Positions 1 to 7,226 of a DNA stretch of 23,993 nucleotides are shown here, piece by piece. A program made the position numbers and the translations under genes. Position 1 is the stretch's first letter, and every line of letters begins with the position of its first letter. Below the pieces are notes generated by a model, which saw only the letters and a program-made list of their open reading frames with translations, did not search any database and had not been told where the DNA came from. Source of the DNA: Embleya sp040605455 (GTDB lineage Bacteria; Actinomycetota; Actinomycetes; Streptomycetales; Streptomycetaceae); NCBI RefSeq assembly GCF_040605455.1, contig NZ_JBEXCV010000138.1, positions 1 through 23,993 on the forward strand. The letters run 5' to 3'.

Positions 1-804
1 TGGGACGCGATCAGCGTGCCCGCCCAGACCGGCGACCCCACCTGCAACGGGAACCCGGGCCCCGACTTCTCGATGAGCGTCAACCCGACCTCGGGTTCCG
101 TGCTCGCCGGCGCCTCGGTCTCGGCCACGGTCGGCACGACCACCACCTCGGGCGCGGCGCAGACCGTCGCGCTGAGCGCCACCGGTCAGCCCGCCGACGT
201 CTCGGTAACGCTGACCCCGAGCTCGGTCCAGTCCGGTGCCTCCGCGACACTGACCGCGACCGCCGCCGCGAACGCCGCGAACGGCACCTACGTGATCACC
301 GTGACCGGTACCGGCGCCTCCGCCACACACAGCGCCCAGTACACGCTGACCGTCGGCAACGCGCCCCCGGGCAACTCGATCCAAAACGGTGGCTTCGAAC
401 AGGGCACCGCCAACTGGACGCAAAGCGCCAACGACATCACCAACAGCAGCCCGGGTAACGCGCACGGCGGGACCTGGTACGCGTGGATGATGGGCTACGG
501 CTCCACCGCCACCGAGACCGTGAGCCAGTCCAACATCACGATCCCGGCCGGTTCGCCGAGCCTGCGCGTGTGGATCAAGACCACCACCCAGGAGACCGGC
601 AACACGGTCTACGACACTCTCAAGGTCAAGATCGGCTCGACCACGCTTGCCACCTATTCCAACGTCGGCGCCACCGGTGCCTACGTGCAACGCACGGTGA
701 ACCTGAGCGCCTACGCGGGCCAGACGGTCACCCTCACCTTCGCGGGTGCCGAGGACTCCTCGCTGACCACCACGTTCTTCGTGGACGACGTGAGCATTTC
801 CTGA
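1..804 (+). CDS. Secreted peptidase-like protein, C-terminal part (5' end outside the window)
   Basis: The frame is open from base 1 (WDAISVPAQTGDP...) and ends at TGA 802-804, so 267 C-terminal residues are seen and the catalytic part lies upstream. Visible order: a short linker with one Cys; a Thr/Ser/Val-rich Ig-like region at about residues 22-119 (FSMSVNPTSGSVLAG, then a second strand-rich stretch ending YTLTV); then a roughly 140-residue jelly-roll-like domain with NGGFEQGTANWTQS near its start, an HGG-WYAW motif, YAGQTVTLTF and a final FFVDDVSIS. This domain pair is common at the C-termini of secreted actinomycete serine and metallopeptidases, where it is thought to aid substrate or surface binding. 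The peptidase assignment is inferred from domain company only. The protein should be extracellular. Another secreted hydrolase would fit equally well. Confidence 0.75.
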   Translation, partial: WDAISVPAQTGDPTCNGNPGPDFSMSVNPTSGSVLAGASVSATVGTTTTSGAAQTVALSATGQPADVSVTLTPSSVQSGASATLTATAAANAANGTYVITVTGTGASATHSAQYTLTVGNAPPGNSIQNGGFEQGTANWTQSANDITNSSPGNAHGGTWYAWMMGYGSTATETVSQSNITIPAGSPSLRVWIKTTTQETGNTVYDTLKVKIGSTTLATYSNVGATGAYVQRTVNLSAYAGQTVTLTFAGAEDSSLTTTFFVDDVSIS

Positions 805-823
805 TCACGCGCGACCGATGACG

Positions 824-858
824 GCCTCGCTCCCGGCGCCCCACGCCGGGAGCGAGGC
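824..858 (+). terminator. Strong Rho-independent-type terminator
   Basis: A perfect 15-bp inverted repeat (824-838 and 844-858) encloses a 5-nt loop (CCCCA) and begins 19 nt after the stop of the secreted protein gene. The bases after the stem (TCTTCGCCGTTC) hold only a few T residues, as is usual for actinomycete terminators. Confidence 0.85.
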
Positions 859-881
859 TCTTCGCCGTTCCGGCTCGGGAG

Positions 882-924
882 GGCCTTTCGCCGGACCGAG
901 CCGAGAAGGCCGTTTCGCCGGACC
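882..924. repeat. Imperfect 16-17-bp direct repeat
   Basis: GGCCTTTCGCCGGACC at 882-897 recurs as GGCCGTTTCGCCGGACC at 908-924. An 8-bp inverted pair (CGGCTCGG at 871-878, CCGAGCCG at 896-903) overlaps it. The repeat lies in the 291-bp gap between the terminator and the membrane protein gene, so it could be promoter or operator DNA for the latter. No clear promoter hexamers were seen. Confidence 0.4.
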
Positions 925-1095
925 TCACCGGGAGTTGTTCCGTCGGGTTCCGGGGCGGGGTCGGGCTTTCGCTCGTCCCGCGCATCCGGGGTTTGGTCCG
1001 CCGTGGACGGGGCGACCATCTCGCCCACGGCGGCCCGCCCGTCGCCGTGCCTGCGCGCGGGTGGCCGGTCCGCCCCTCGGCCCGTCTGGAGAGTG

Positions 1096-2382
1096 ATGGC
1101 CTCGAACCAGTCCGCCCCCTGGGTCGGCGCGGGGCAGGTGCTGCGCAACCCGCGGATCTGGGTGATGCCCTCGGTCATCGTCGGGCTGTTGGCCTTCCTG
1201 TTGTCCATGCTCTACATGGGCGGCATCATCAACCCGCGGGCGGACCTGCACCGCCTGCCGATCGGCTTGGTCGACGCGGACCGTGGCGCGCCGGCGGGCA
1301 CGGCGGAGAACCTCGGCGCCCGGATCACCAAGGGCATCGCAGCCGCGCCCGATCCGGGCGACACGGTGTCCTGGCGGATCCTGGACGAGGCCTCGGTCCG
1401 GCAGCAGATGGCCTCGGGCAAGTTGTACGGCGCGATCGTGGTGCCGGCGGGCTTCACCGCGTCGGTGGCCGCGCTGGGCGCCCCCGCGCCGGCCGCGCCG
1501 ACCCACCCCACGGTCACCGTGCTGACCAACCCCGGGGTGGGCAGCCTGGCCTCGTCGCTGGCCTCCGCCATCGCCCAACAGGCCGTGCACGCGGCCTCCT
1601 TGCAATTGGGCGCGGCGCTCACCGGCGCACCGCCGACCGGGCCGGGGCAGGTCACCACCGCGACCCGGCTGCTGCTCGCCGATCCGATCGCGGTCACCGT
1701 CGCGGTCGGCCACCCGATCGGCCCGCACAGCGGACTGGGCCTGACCGCCTTCTACTACACGCTGCTCCTGGTACTGGCCGGCTTCCTCGGTGGCAACATC
1801 ATCGGCAACGGCGTCGACGTCGCCCTCGGCTACATGGCGAGCGAGATCGGCCCGCTGCGTACCGAACGGCCGCTGGTGCACATCACCCGCACCCATCAAC
1901 TCGCGGTCAAGTGCGCGATGTCCGCCGTGTTGTCGATGCTGACCACCACCTTGATCATGCTTGCCACGATCGGCATCCTGGACATGGACGCGGCGCATCT
2001 CCCGCTGCTGTGGGTGTTCTCGGTCTGCGCGACCACCGCCGTCGGCCTGGGCGTCCAGGCGATCAACGCGGCCTTCGGCGAGATCGGTCAGTTGGTCAGC
2101 TTGTTCGTCTTCATCGTGCTGGCCCTGCCGTCCTCGGGCGCGACCATCCCGCTCCAGGCGCTGCCGCACTTCTACCGGGTGTTGTCCGTGTTCGAGCCGA
2201 TGCGCCAACTCAGCGACGGTGTGCGCGCCATCCTGTACTTCGACGCGCGCGCCGACGCCGGTCTGACCCGGGCCTGGCTCGGCATCGCCTTCGGCATCGT
2301 GGCCGGTCTCGCCTTCGGCTTCGCGATGACCACCTACTACGACCGCCGACAACTGCACCGCATCGCGCCCGGCATCGAATAA
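1096..2382 (+). CDS. YhgE/Pip-type membrane protein (DUF3533-like, ABC-2 permease fold)
   Basis: A 428-residue membrane protein. ATG 1096 was chosen because GGAGAG (1088-1093) lies just upstream and because the protein then begins shortly before its first membrane segment; the frame is open further upstream, to an ATG at 1003. Six hydrophobic segments are visible: one near residues 20-40 (PSVIVGLLAFLLSMLYMGG), a large soluble region of about 170 residues, then five in the C-terminal half, starting at FYYTLLLVLAGFLGGNIIG and ending at IVAGLAFGFAMTT. One segment, a big external domain and five more segments is the topology of YhgE/Pip and DUF3533 proteins, relatives of ABC-2 permeases and type VII accessory proteins. 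No ATPase is adjacent, so a transport role is unproven. The gene stands alone between the terminator and a convergent gene. Confidence 0.72.
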   Translation: MASNQSAPWVGAGQVLRNPRIWVMPSVIVGLLAFLLSMLYMGGIINPRADLHRLPIGLVDADRGAPAGTAENLGARITKGIAAAPDPGDTVSWRILDEASVRQQMASGKLYGAIVVPAGFTASVAALGAPAPAAPTHPTVTVLTNPGVGSLASSLASAIAQQAVHAASLQLGAALTGAPPTGPGQVTTATRLLLADPIAVTVAVGHPIGPHSGLGLTAFYYTLLLVLAGFLGGNIIGNGVDVALGYMASEIGPLRTERPLVHITRTHQLAVKCAMSAVLSMLTTTLIMLATIGILDMDAAHLPLLWVFSVCATTAVGLGVQAINAAFGEIGQLVSLFVFIVLALPSSGATIPLQALPHFYRVLSVFEPMRQLSDGVRAILYFDARADAGLTRAWLGIAFGIVAGLAFGFAMTTYYDRRQLHRIAPGIE

Positions 2383-2386
2383 TTGG

Positions 2387-2410
2387 CCGGGCAGCGCTCA
2401 GGCCGCCCGG
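2387..2410. terminator. Weak hairpin between convergent genes
   Basis: CCGGGC (2387-2392) and GCCCGG (2405-2410) form a 6-bp stem with a 12-nt loop just after the YhgE-like stop, in the 144-bp gap before the convergent lyase gene. It could end transcription from one or both sides. There is no T tract. Confidence 0.35.
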
Positions 2411-2526
2411 TTCGATACCCGGAGCATCGCCGAGATGTCGCAGTGGCGGCCCTCCACGCTCTGCGGGCCGGCACCTGGCGGTGTGCACCCGCCGGCTCGC
2501 CGACCGGTGCGAGCGGCGGCCGGCGG

Positions 2527-3393
2527 TCACCAGGGGCGCCGACGGCTGATGTTCTTCTCCAACAGTGCGGTCGCGGTCCGGACGCCGACCGCGTCCGGGC
2601 CGTCGGCCTCGGGCAATCGGCCGTCGGAGCGGATCAGTTCGGTCAGCGCGGCGTCGATGGCGGTGTGTGCGGCGAACAGGCAGGGGGTGCTGTAGATCGC
2701 CGCGTCCACGCCGAGTTCGGCCAGTTCGGAGAGGGTCAGGCGGGGCGACTTGCCGCCCGCGATCTGATTGAACAGCAGCGGCTTGTCGCCGACCGCAGCC
2801 CGAATCCGGCGGATCCACTCGACGCTGCGCACGCCGTCCACCAGGACCAGATCGGCGTCCGTCTTGGCGAGGGCCTTCGCCCGGCGCAGGATGTCGTCCG
2901 GTTCGGTGGCGTCGGTGCGGGCGACCACGACCAGGTCGCCGCGGCTGTCCAGCACCTGCGCCAGTTTGTCCAGGTATTCGCTCAACGGAAGCACCAGTTT
3001 GCCGTCGGCGTGGCCACAGCGCCGGGGCCGCATCTGATCCTCCAGGATCACCCCGGACGCCCCGGCCCGGCCCAGCCGTTGCACCACGTGGCAGGCCACC
3101 TCCGGGTCGCCGTACCCGTCGTCGATGTCGACCAGGAGGTGCTGCCGAGGGAAGGCGAGCCGCAGGCGCTCCACGAACGCCACCATGTCCGGCCAGGCGA
3201 TGAAGCCGATGTCGGGCAGCCCGTAGTAGGAGGCGGCGAAGCCGAAACCGGAGACGAAGAAACCGTCGAAGTGCCGGGCCGCGAGGGACGCGGAATACAT
3301 GTCGTGAATACCGACGAGGGGTGTGGTCTCCGCGCGGACGAGGGCGTCCCGCAAGGCACTTCCGTAGAGCACGAGTTCTCCATGTGTAGTCAT
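2527..3393 (-). CDS. PEP mutase / isocitrate lyase family enzyme
   Basis: A 288-residue TIM-barrel enzyme, the usual length for the PEPM/ICL family. Visible signatures: VSGFG (47-51) followed by LPD-G; the acidic metal-site strand VDIDDGYG (88-95); ILEDQ (116-120); the active-site loop RRCGH (124-128); and ARTDA (158-162). The Cys in RRCGH matches the KKCGH/KRCGH loop of C-C bond-cleaving members (methylisocitrate lyase and carboxyphosphonoenolpyruvate mutase types) rather than classical PEP mutase, so a lyase acting on a 2-hydroxy or 2-methyl dicarboxylate is more likely than phosphonate chemistry. The substrate is unknown. ATG 3393 gives the family length but has no good ribosome-binding site, and its start codon sits in a perfect palindrome (3385-3402). 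The gene follows the ACT gene by 40 nt, so it is probably co-transcribed and perhaps translationally coupled. Confidence 0.8.
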   Translation of the reverse strand: MTTHGELVLYGSALRDALVRAETTPLVGIHDMYSASLAARHFDGFFVSGFGFAASYYGLPDIGFIAWPDMVAFVERLRLAFPRQHLLVDIDDGYGDPEVACHVVQRLGRAGASGVILEDQMRPRRCGHADGKLVLPLSEYLDKLAQVLDSRGDLVVVARTDATEPDDILRRAKALAKTDADLVLVDGVRSVEWIRRIRAAVGDKPLLFNQIAGGKSPRLTLSELAELGVDAAIYSTPCLFAAHTAIDAALTELIRSDGRLPEADGPDAVGVRTATALLEKNISRRRPW

Positions 3394-3402
3394 CCGACTA
3401 CA
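3385..3402 (-). promoter_or_regulatory. Palindrome covering the start codon of the PEPM/ICL gene
   Basis: TGTAGTC (3385-3391) and GACTACA (3396-3402) form a perfect 7-4-7 inverted repeat. In minus-strand mRNA the ATG (3393-3391) lies across the loop and the stem. It could be a translation-blocking hairpin opened by ribosomes arriving from the ACT gene, or a DNA operator for an internal promoter. Confidence 0.5.
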
Positions 3403-3433
3403 GATGCAGTATGGAGATCCTCGTCGATTCATG

Positions 3434-3778
3434 TCAATTTCCACCAACCACCCGGGTGACCTCCAGTGTCTCCACCATCCGGCGCAGCCTCGCCTCGACC
3501 CGGGCCGCTTCCCGGGTGCACACGGTGACCTCGACGGTGGCCGCACCGAACTCGGTGGAGACATAGCTGAGTCGGCGTACGCCGTGGTTGTTCAGCGTGC
3601 TGGCGACCCGGGCGAGCACGCCGCGGCCGTGTCGCATCCGGGCCACCAAGCGGGCGCTCTCGGCGCCGGGGTCGATCCCCTCGGTGCCGGGCACGGCGGC
3701 GGGGGTGGAATCGCCCGGCATCGAGGCAACGTCCGCGAATCGGGGGGCTTCGAGGACCTGGGTGCCGTCGTCAACCAT
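3434..3778 (-). CDS. Small ACT-domain protein (IlvN-like regulatory fold)
   Basis: A 114-residue protein started at ATG 3778, which has AGGAG 8 nt upstream. The first 50 residues are Pro/Gly/Ala-rich and probably disordered. Residues 50-114 form one ACT-type unit: ARLVARMRHGRGVLARVAST, then LNNHGVRRLSYVST, VEVTV and a final helix-strand VETLEVTRVV. ACT domains bind amino acids and control metabolic enzymes. The pattern most resembles the small regulatory subunit of acetolactate synthase, but only one ACT unit is present and no large subunit is nearby. It lies 40 nt before the PEPM/ICL gene and behind a candidate attenuator. From this context I infer an amino-acid-responsive partner of that enzyme. 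A free-standing regulatory subunit acting on an enzyme encoded elsewhere is also possible. Confidence 0.72.
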   Translation of the reverse strand: MVDDGTQVLEAPRFADVASMPGDSTPAAVPGTEGIDPGAESARLVARMRHGRGVLARVASTLNNHGVRRLSYVSTEFGAATVEVTVCTREAARVEARLRRMVETLEVTRVVGGN

Positions 3779-3845
3779 GGATCGGGCTCCTGTCGAAGTG
3801 GGGTGGAGGGGCATCGAGTGGCTCGTGCGGATCGGAAGGAGGTCC

Positions 3846-3883
3846 GGAAAACAGAAAGACCCCTCGCGAAGCGCGAGAGGTCT
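3846..3883 (-). terminator. Candidate attenuator terminator upstream of the ACT gene
   Basis: On the minus strand, AGACCTCTCGCG (3883-3872) pairs with CGCGAGGGGTCT (3868-3857) across a 3-nt loop. This is a 12-bp stem with one T-G wobble, followed at once by TTCTGTTTT. It is the most T-rich terminator tail seen in the window, and it lies about 70 nt upstream of the ACT start, not at a gene end. That position, behind a short peptide frame, is typical of transcription attenuation. Confidence 0.6.
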
Positions 3884-3922
3884 GCGTGCGGACGGTGGGC
3901 CGCAGGGAAATGGTCGTCCTGG

Positions 3923-3958
3923 TCAGCCCGGTGTCGGCACGCTGCCGGTAATAATCAT
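3923..3958 (-). CDS. Possible leader peptide MIITGSVPTPG
   Basis: An 11-codon frame (ATG 3958, TGA 3925-3923) begins Met-Ile-Ile-Thr and includes a Val. It ends about 40 nt before the attenuator hairpin (3883-3857), the spacing expected for a ribosome-sensing leader in amino-acid biosynthetic operons. The two adjacent Ile codons are ATT, which is rare in this high-G+C genome and could cause pausing. The Shine-Dalgarno sequence is weak (GACGTCGG). The TGA of an upstream 20-codon frame (from ATG 4017) overlaps this ATG, so coupling or an alternative leader is possible. Confidence 0.35.
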   Translation of the reverse strand: MIITGSVPTPG

Positions 3959-3960
3959 CC

Positions 3961-4047
3961 GACGTCGCATGACGTCGAACCTCGCACACCCGCCACGCGT
4001 CGTCCAACGCGTCTCATGATGCGGATGCCCATGTCCGCTCCATGGGC
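3961..4047 (-). promoter_or_regulatory. Palindrome-rich promoter region of the ACT/PEPM unit
   Basis: Several symmetric elements lie upstream of the leader. GCCCATG (4027-4033) and CATGGGC (4041-4047) form a 7-7-7 inverted repeat. Two ACGCGT palindromes (3995-4000 and 4007-4012) are 6 bp apart. Two GACGTC palindromes (3961-3966 and 3971-3976) are 4 bp apart. These are plausible repressor or activator sites. I could not assign -35/-10 hexamers with confidence. Confidence 0.35.
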
Positions 4048-4051
4048 GGAC

Positions 4052-4085
4052 GGCGCCCGACCGATCGGCTGATCGGTCAGGCGCC
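4052..4085. terminator. Bidirectional terminator hairpin after the racemase operon
   Basis: GGCGCC (4052-4057) plus GACCGATC (4059-4066) pair with GATCGGTC (4071-4078) plus GGCGCC (4080-4085). The stem is 14 bp with one mismatched pair (4058/4079) and a 4-nt loop. It lies 77 nt past the stop of the racemase gene and separates the D-amino-acid operon from the ACT/PEPM unit. Confidence 0.75.
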
Positions 4086-4162
4086 CTCTGTTGCTCGGAA
4101 CGCGATTCGGAGCGGGGCTCGGGGCCGGACTCGCGGTCAGGCTCGAAGCGGGAGTGCGACGC

Positions 4163-5263
4163 TCAGAACTTGATCCACTCGCTGGACGTGGTCACCGAGT
4201 CCAGGATGTCGACGATCGGGTCGATGCCCAGGCCGGGGCCGGTGGGCACGTCGAGGTGGCCGTCGGCGAGTTCGAACGGCGCGGTGATGTCGGTGGCGTA
4301 GTAGCGGCGCGAGGCGGAGGTGTCGCCCGGAAGGATGAAGCCGGGCAGCGCGGCCAGGGCCACGTTCGCGGCCCGACCCAGGCCGGTCTCCAACATGCCG
4401 CCGCACCACACCGGCACGCCGTGCGCCACGCACAGATCGTGGATCGCCTTGGCCTCCAGGTAGCCGCCGACCCGACCGGGCTTGATGTTGATGATCGACG
4501 CGGAGCCCAGGGTGATCGCCGCCGCGGCGTCCTCGACCGACTCGATGGACTCGTCCAGGCAGATCGGGGTCTTCATCTGCTTGGCCAACTGAGCGTGCTG
4601 GACCAGGTCGTCGTCGGCCAGCGGCTGCTCGATCAGCAGCAGGTCGAACGCGTCCAGCTTGGCCAGTTGCCGCGCGTCGGCCAGCGTGTACGCGGCGTTC
4701 GCGTCCACCTGCAGCAGCAGGTCGTCGCCGAACCGCTCACGCACGGCGCGCACCGGCGCCACGTCCCAGTTCGGCTCGATCTTCAGCTTGATCCGCACAT
4801 AGCCCTCGTCGACGAACTGACCGACCAGGTCCAGCAGTTCCGGAATCGAGTCCATGATGCCCACGGACACCCCGCACGGGACCCGATCCCGGGAGGCGCC
4901 CAGGAAGGACCCGAACGACTGTCCGGCGGTCCGCAGTTGGGCGTCCAACACGCCCGTCTCCAGCGCCGCCTTCGCCATCTTGTGGCCCTTGAACGGCTTG
5001 AGCGTGCGCTTGACCGTCAGCGCGTCCACCCGTTCGGGCAGCGCCGGAATCAGGAAACGCTTGAGCACGTCGACCGCGCCGTCCACGTACTCCGAGTTGT
5101 ACAGCGGGTCGGACATCGCGACGCACTCGCCCCAACCCTCCGCCTCCGGCGTGACCACGCGAAGCAGCAGGATGTCGCGTGCGGTCTCGACGCCGAAGGA
5201 GGTGCGGAACGGCGCGCGCAACGGCATCGCGATTCGGCGCAGTTCGATTCCGGTGATCTTCAT
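4163..5263 (-). CDS. N-succinylamino-acid racemase / o-succinylbenzoate synthase (enolase superfamily)
   Basis: A 366-residue enolase-superfamily enzyme, close to the actinomycete N-acylamino-acid racemase known from Amycolatopsis (about 368 residues). Visible catalytic parts: the first-lysine motif RIKLK (K159, K161); metal ligands D187 (QVDAN), E212 (LIEQP) and D237 (CLDES); and the second catalytic lysine K261 (NIKPGR). These racemases invert N-succinyl- or N-acetyl-amino acids by two-base proton transfer; some also make o-succinylbenzoate for menaquinone. The neighbours argue for the racemase role, because they encode an N-acyltransferase and an M20 deacylase and no other menaquinone gene is present. 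ATG 5263 has AGGAG 10 nt upstream. The gene starts 35 nt after the acyltransferase stop and is the last gene of the operon, followed by the 4052-4085 terminator. Confidence 0.9.
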   Translation of the reverse strand: MKITGIELRRIAMPLRAPFRTSFGVETARDILLLRVVTPEAEGWGECVAMSDPLYNSEYVDGAVDVLKRFLIPALPERVDALTVKRTLKPFKGHKMAKAALETGVLDAQLRTAGQSFGSFLGASRDRVPCGVSVGIMDSIPELLDLVGQFVDEGYVRIKLKIEPNWDVAPVRAVRERFGDDLLLQVDANAAYTLADARQLAKLDAFDLLLIEQPLADDDLVQHAQLAKQMKTPICLDESIESVEDAAAAITLGSASIINIKPGRVGGYLEAKAIHDLCVAHGVPVWCGGMLETGLGRAANVALAALPGFILPGDTSASRRYYATDITAPFELADGHLDVPTGPGLGIDPIVDILDSVTTSSEWIKF

Positions 5264-5298
5264 GGTGCCTGGGCTCCTGATCGATTGTCGGGCGGAGG

Positions 5299-6084
5299 TC
5301 ACGCGCTGCCGGCGCGCGTGAGGATGTAGCGGGTCTTGTCCTGGAAGCCGATCACCCGGGCGCCGTCGGCGAGCAGTCCGCCGAACACCTCGCGCAGGGC
5401 GATCCGCCATTCCTTGGCGGCACCCGGGTCGGTGCGCCGCAGCGTCTCGATGTCCGCGGGGACCTCGACGAGCAGGTGTGCGGCGTCGGTGCAGCCCAGC
5501 AGCGGCCGCTCGTCTCGCACGGCCAGTGCGGTCACCGCGCCCTCCGGCACCGCGACCGGTATCGGCGTGGAGTTCACGGCCGCGATCACCTTGGGATCGG
5601 CCAGGTCCCAGACCACCATGGCCCGGTCGGTGTCGGTGCCGCCGTTGATCGCGTCGTCGACCGAGCCGTAGAAGTTGGGCAGGTAGCCGTCCGGGCGACC
5701 GGCCAGCTTGGTCACGTTGAAGTAGGCGTTGCGCCGGATCAGCGGATCGTAGGTCCAGGTGATCCGGGCGACGCCGCGGGCCAGCGCCCAGTTGCGCTGG
5801 TGCACCTTGAGCTCGAAGCCGGCTGCGTGGCCGGGGCGGGCGCCGGTGATGTGCGAGTGCAGCGTACGGGCGATCGGCGCACCGAAGAACCCGACGGTGG
5901 CACCGGTGAGTCGCCCGTCCACGTAGGCCCCGGCGACGTAGTTCCCGGCGTGCGACAGTGCGCGCATCTGTTCGACGGCCATCGGCGCGTTGCCCGGCCC
6001 CGTTCCCCAGATCTCGCAGAACAGGTGGAACGCGTCCTCGATCTCCTCGAGTTCGTGCAGCTCGCGAATGACCACGGCGTTCAT
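5299..6084 (-). CDS. GNAT-type N-acyltransferase (COG3375-like), probable D-amino-acid N-succinyltransferase
   Basis: A 261-residue cytosolic protein. The N-terminal half resembles the GNAT fold: EIEDAFHLFCEIWG, then YVAGAYVDGRLTGATVGFFG, HSHITGARPGHAAGFELK and ARGVARITWTYDPLIRRNAYFN. This order is typical of the predicted acetyltransferases grouped as COG3375. In the characterised Geobacillus kaustophilus pathway, a protein of this type succinylates D-amino acids from succinyl-CoA next to a racemase of the enolase superfamily. The ATG (6084) overlaps the TGA of the M20 gene as ATGA, so translation is probably coupled. The racemase follows 35 nt downstream. The family match and context are strong; the succinyl donor and D-specificity are inferred from the neighbours. 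Confidence 0.8.
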   Translation of the reverse strand: MNAVVIRELHELEEIEDAFHLFCEIWGTGPGNAPMAVEQMRALSHAGNYVAGAYVDGRLTGATVGFFGAPIARTLHSHITGARPGHAAGFELKVHQRNWALARGVARITWTYDPLIRRNAYFNVTKLAGRPDGYLPNFYGSVDDAINGGTDTDRAMVVWDLADPKVIAAVNSTPIPVAVPEGAVTALAVRDERPLLGCTDAAHLLVEVPADIETLRRTDPGAAKEWRIALREVFGGLLADGARVIGFQDKTRYILTRAGSA

Positions 6085-7226
6085 CGGACCGCCTCGATCA
6101 GGCCGGCGAGCAGGAGCGTACGCGGCGCCAACTCGGCCACGATGACGTGTTCGTGGTCGGCGTGCGCACCGCCGCCGACCGCGCCGAGACCGTCCAGGGT
6201 CGGGCAGCCGATGCCGGCGGTGAAGTTGCCGTCGGAGGCACCGCCGACCGCCGCGGCACGCAGCGGCGGCAGGCCGCTGCCGCTCGCGACCCGGTCGGCG
6301 AGATCGAACAGCGCACTGGAGGAGGACTCCTCCAGCGGCGGGCGGTTGGGGCCGCCGAGCACCTCGACCCGGGCACCGCGCACGGTCGCGGTCAGGCCGC
6401 GGATCAAATCGTCCACCCGTTCCTGGGCCTTGATCGTGGGCACCCGTACGTCCACGGTCACCCGCGCCCGATCGGGAACGGTGTTGGACACCGCGCCGGC
6501 CTCGACCACCGTGGGGGTCACGGTGGTGCGCCATCCGTCCGACGCACCCTCGTCCGCCAGATCGGCCAGGGCGCCGAGTGCGAGCACCAGGTGCGCGGCC
6601 TCGATCGCCGCGTTGATCCCCTTCTCCGGCTCCAGACCCGCGTGTGCGGCCCGGCCGTGCACGACCAACTCGTATTGCGAGCCGCCCTTGCGCCCCGTCT
6701 TCAGCGCCCCGCCGTCGGCGGACGCCTCCAGGACGAAGGTCGCCGCGCAGCCGCGCGCGGAGTCCTCGATCAAGGCGCGCGAGGTGGTCGATCCGACCTC
6801 CTCGTCCCCGGTGATCAGCACACCGATGCCGTCCAGCGAGTCCAACGAGCCGAGCGCGTGGAACATTTGCACCAGACCGGCCTTCATGTCGAAGACGCCC
6901 GGCCCTCGCGCGATCCCGTCCACCACCGACCACGGGTGGGTGGCCAACGAGCCCATCGGCCACACCGTGTCGTGGTGCCCGACCAGCAGGACGCGCGGGG
7001 TACCGAACGTCCACTGGAGGTGCGTCACCCCGTCCAGCACGATCCGTTGCGGTTCGACTCCGAGATGGCGAGTTCCCTGGGCCGCGACCACCTCCGCGCT
7101 GCACGCGACCGCTGCCAGATCGGCGGAGAACGACTCGCACCGCACCAATTCCGCCAGGTCGGCCAGCATCGTGTCGGTGTCGAACGCGTTCGAACCGGCC
7201 GCGGAACCGGCCGTCGCGCCGGTCAT
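6081..7226 (-). CDS. M20 family metallopeptidase, probable N-succinyl-L-amino-acid desuccinylase
   Basis: A 381-residue zinc hydrolase of the carboxypeptidase G2/ArgE type. Seen: GHHDTVWP (H84, D86), GVFDMKAG (bridging D113), TGDEEVGS (catalytic E142, ligand E143), the dimerisation-domain HAGLEPEKGIN segment, and a C-terminal HADHEHV zinc His. The chain is complete and the right length. M20 enzymes hydrolyse N-acyl amino acids or C-terminal glutamate. Next to the racemase and acyltransferase, the expected job is removing the succinyl group from the L-product, which drives the D-to-L conversion. Its ATG (7226) overlaps the TGA of the dipeptidase gene, and its own TGA overlaps the next ATG, so three genes are coupled by ATGA junctions. 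A folate- or peptide-directed carboxypeptidase is the main alternative. Confidence 0.87.
   Translation of the reverse strand: MTGATAGSAAGSNAFDTDTMLADLAELVRCESFSADLAAVACSAEVVAAQGTRHLGVEPQRIVLDGVTHLQWTFGTPRVLLVGHHDTVWPMGSLATHPWSVVDGIARGPGVFDMKAGLVQMFHALGSLDSLDGIGVLITGDEEVGSTTSRALIEDSARGCAATFVLEASADGGALKTGRKGGSQYELVVHGRAAHAGLEPEKGINAAIEAAHLVLALGALADLADEGASDGWRTTVTPTVVEAGAVSNTVPDRARVTVDVRVPTIKAQERVDDLIRGLTATVRGARVEVLGGPNRPPLEESSSSALFDLADRVASGSGLPPLRAAAVGGASDGNFTAGIGCPTLDGLGAVGGGAHADHEHVIVAELAPRTLLLAGLIEAVR

Noticed and set aside
925..2358. A 477-codon minus-strand frame opposite the YhgE-like gene
   Set aside because: Low-complexity Arg/Gly/Asp composition without motifs. The opposite strand encodes a protein with clear membrane segments.
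3771..4007. A 78-codon minus-strand frame (TTG start) running through the attenuator
   Set aside because: It crosses the terminator hairpin and overlaps the ACT start. The non-ATG start has no support, and the short ATG frame at 3958 fits a leader better.
4163..5263. Menaquinone menC (o-succinylbenzoate synthase) as the main role
   Set aside because: The sequence is compatible, but no other men gene is present and the operon partners are an acyltransferase and a deacylase. The racemase role is preferred, with dual activity left open.
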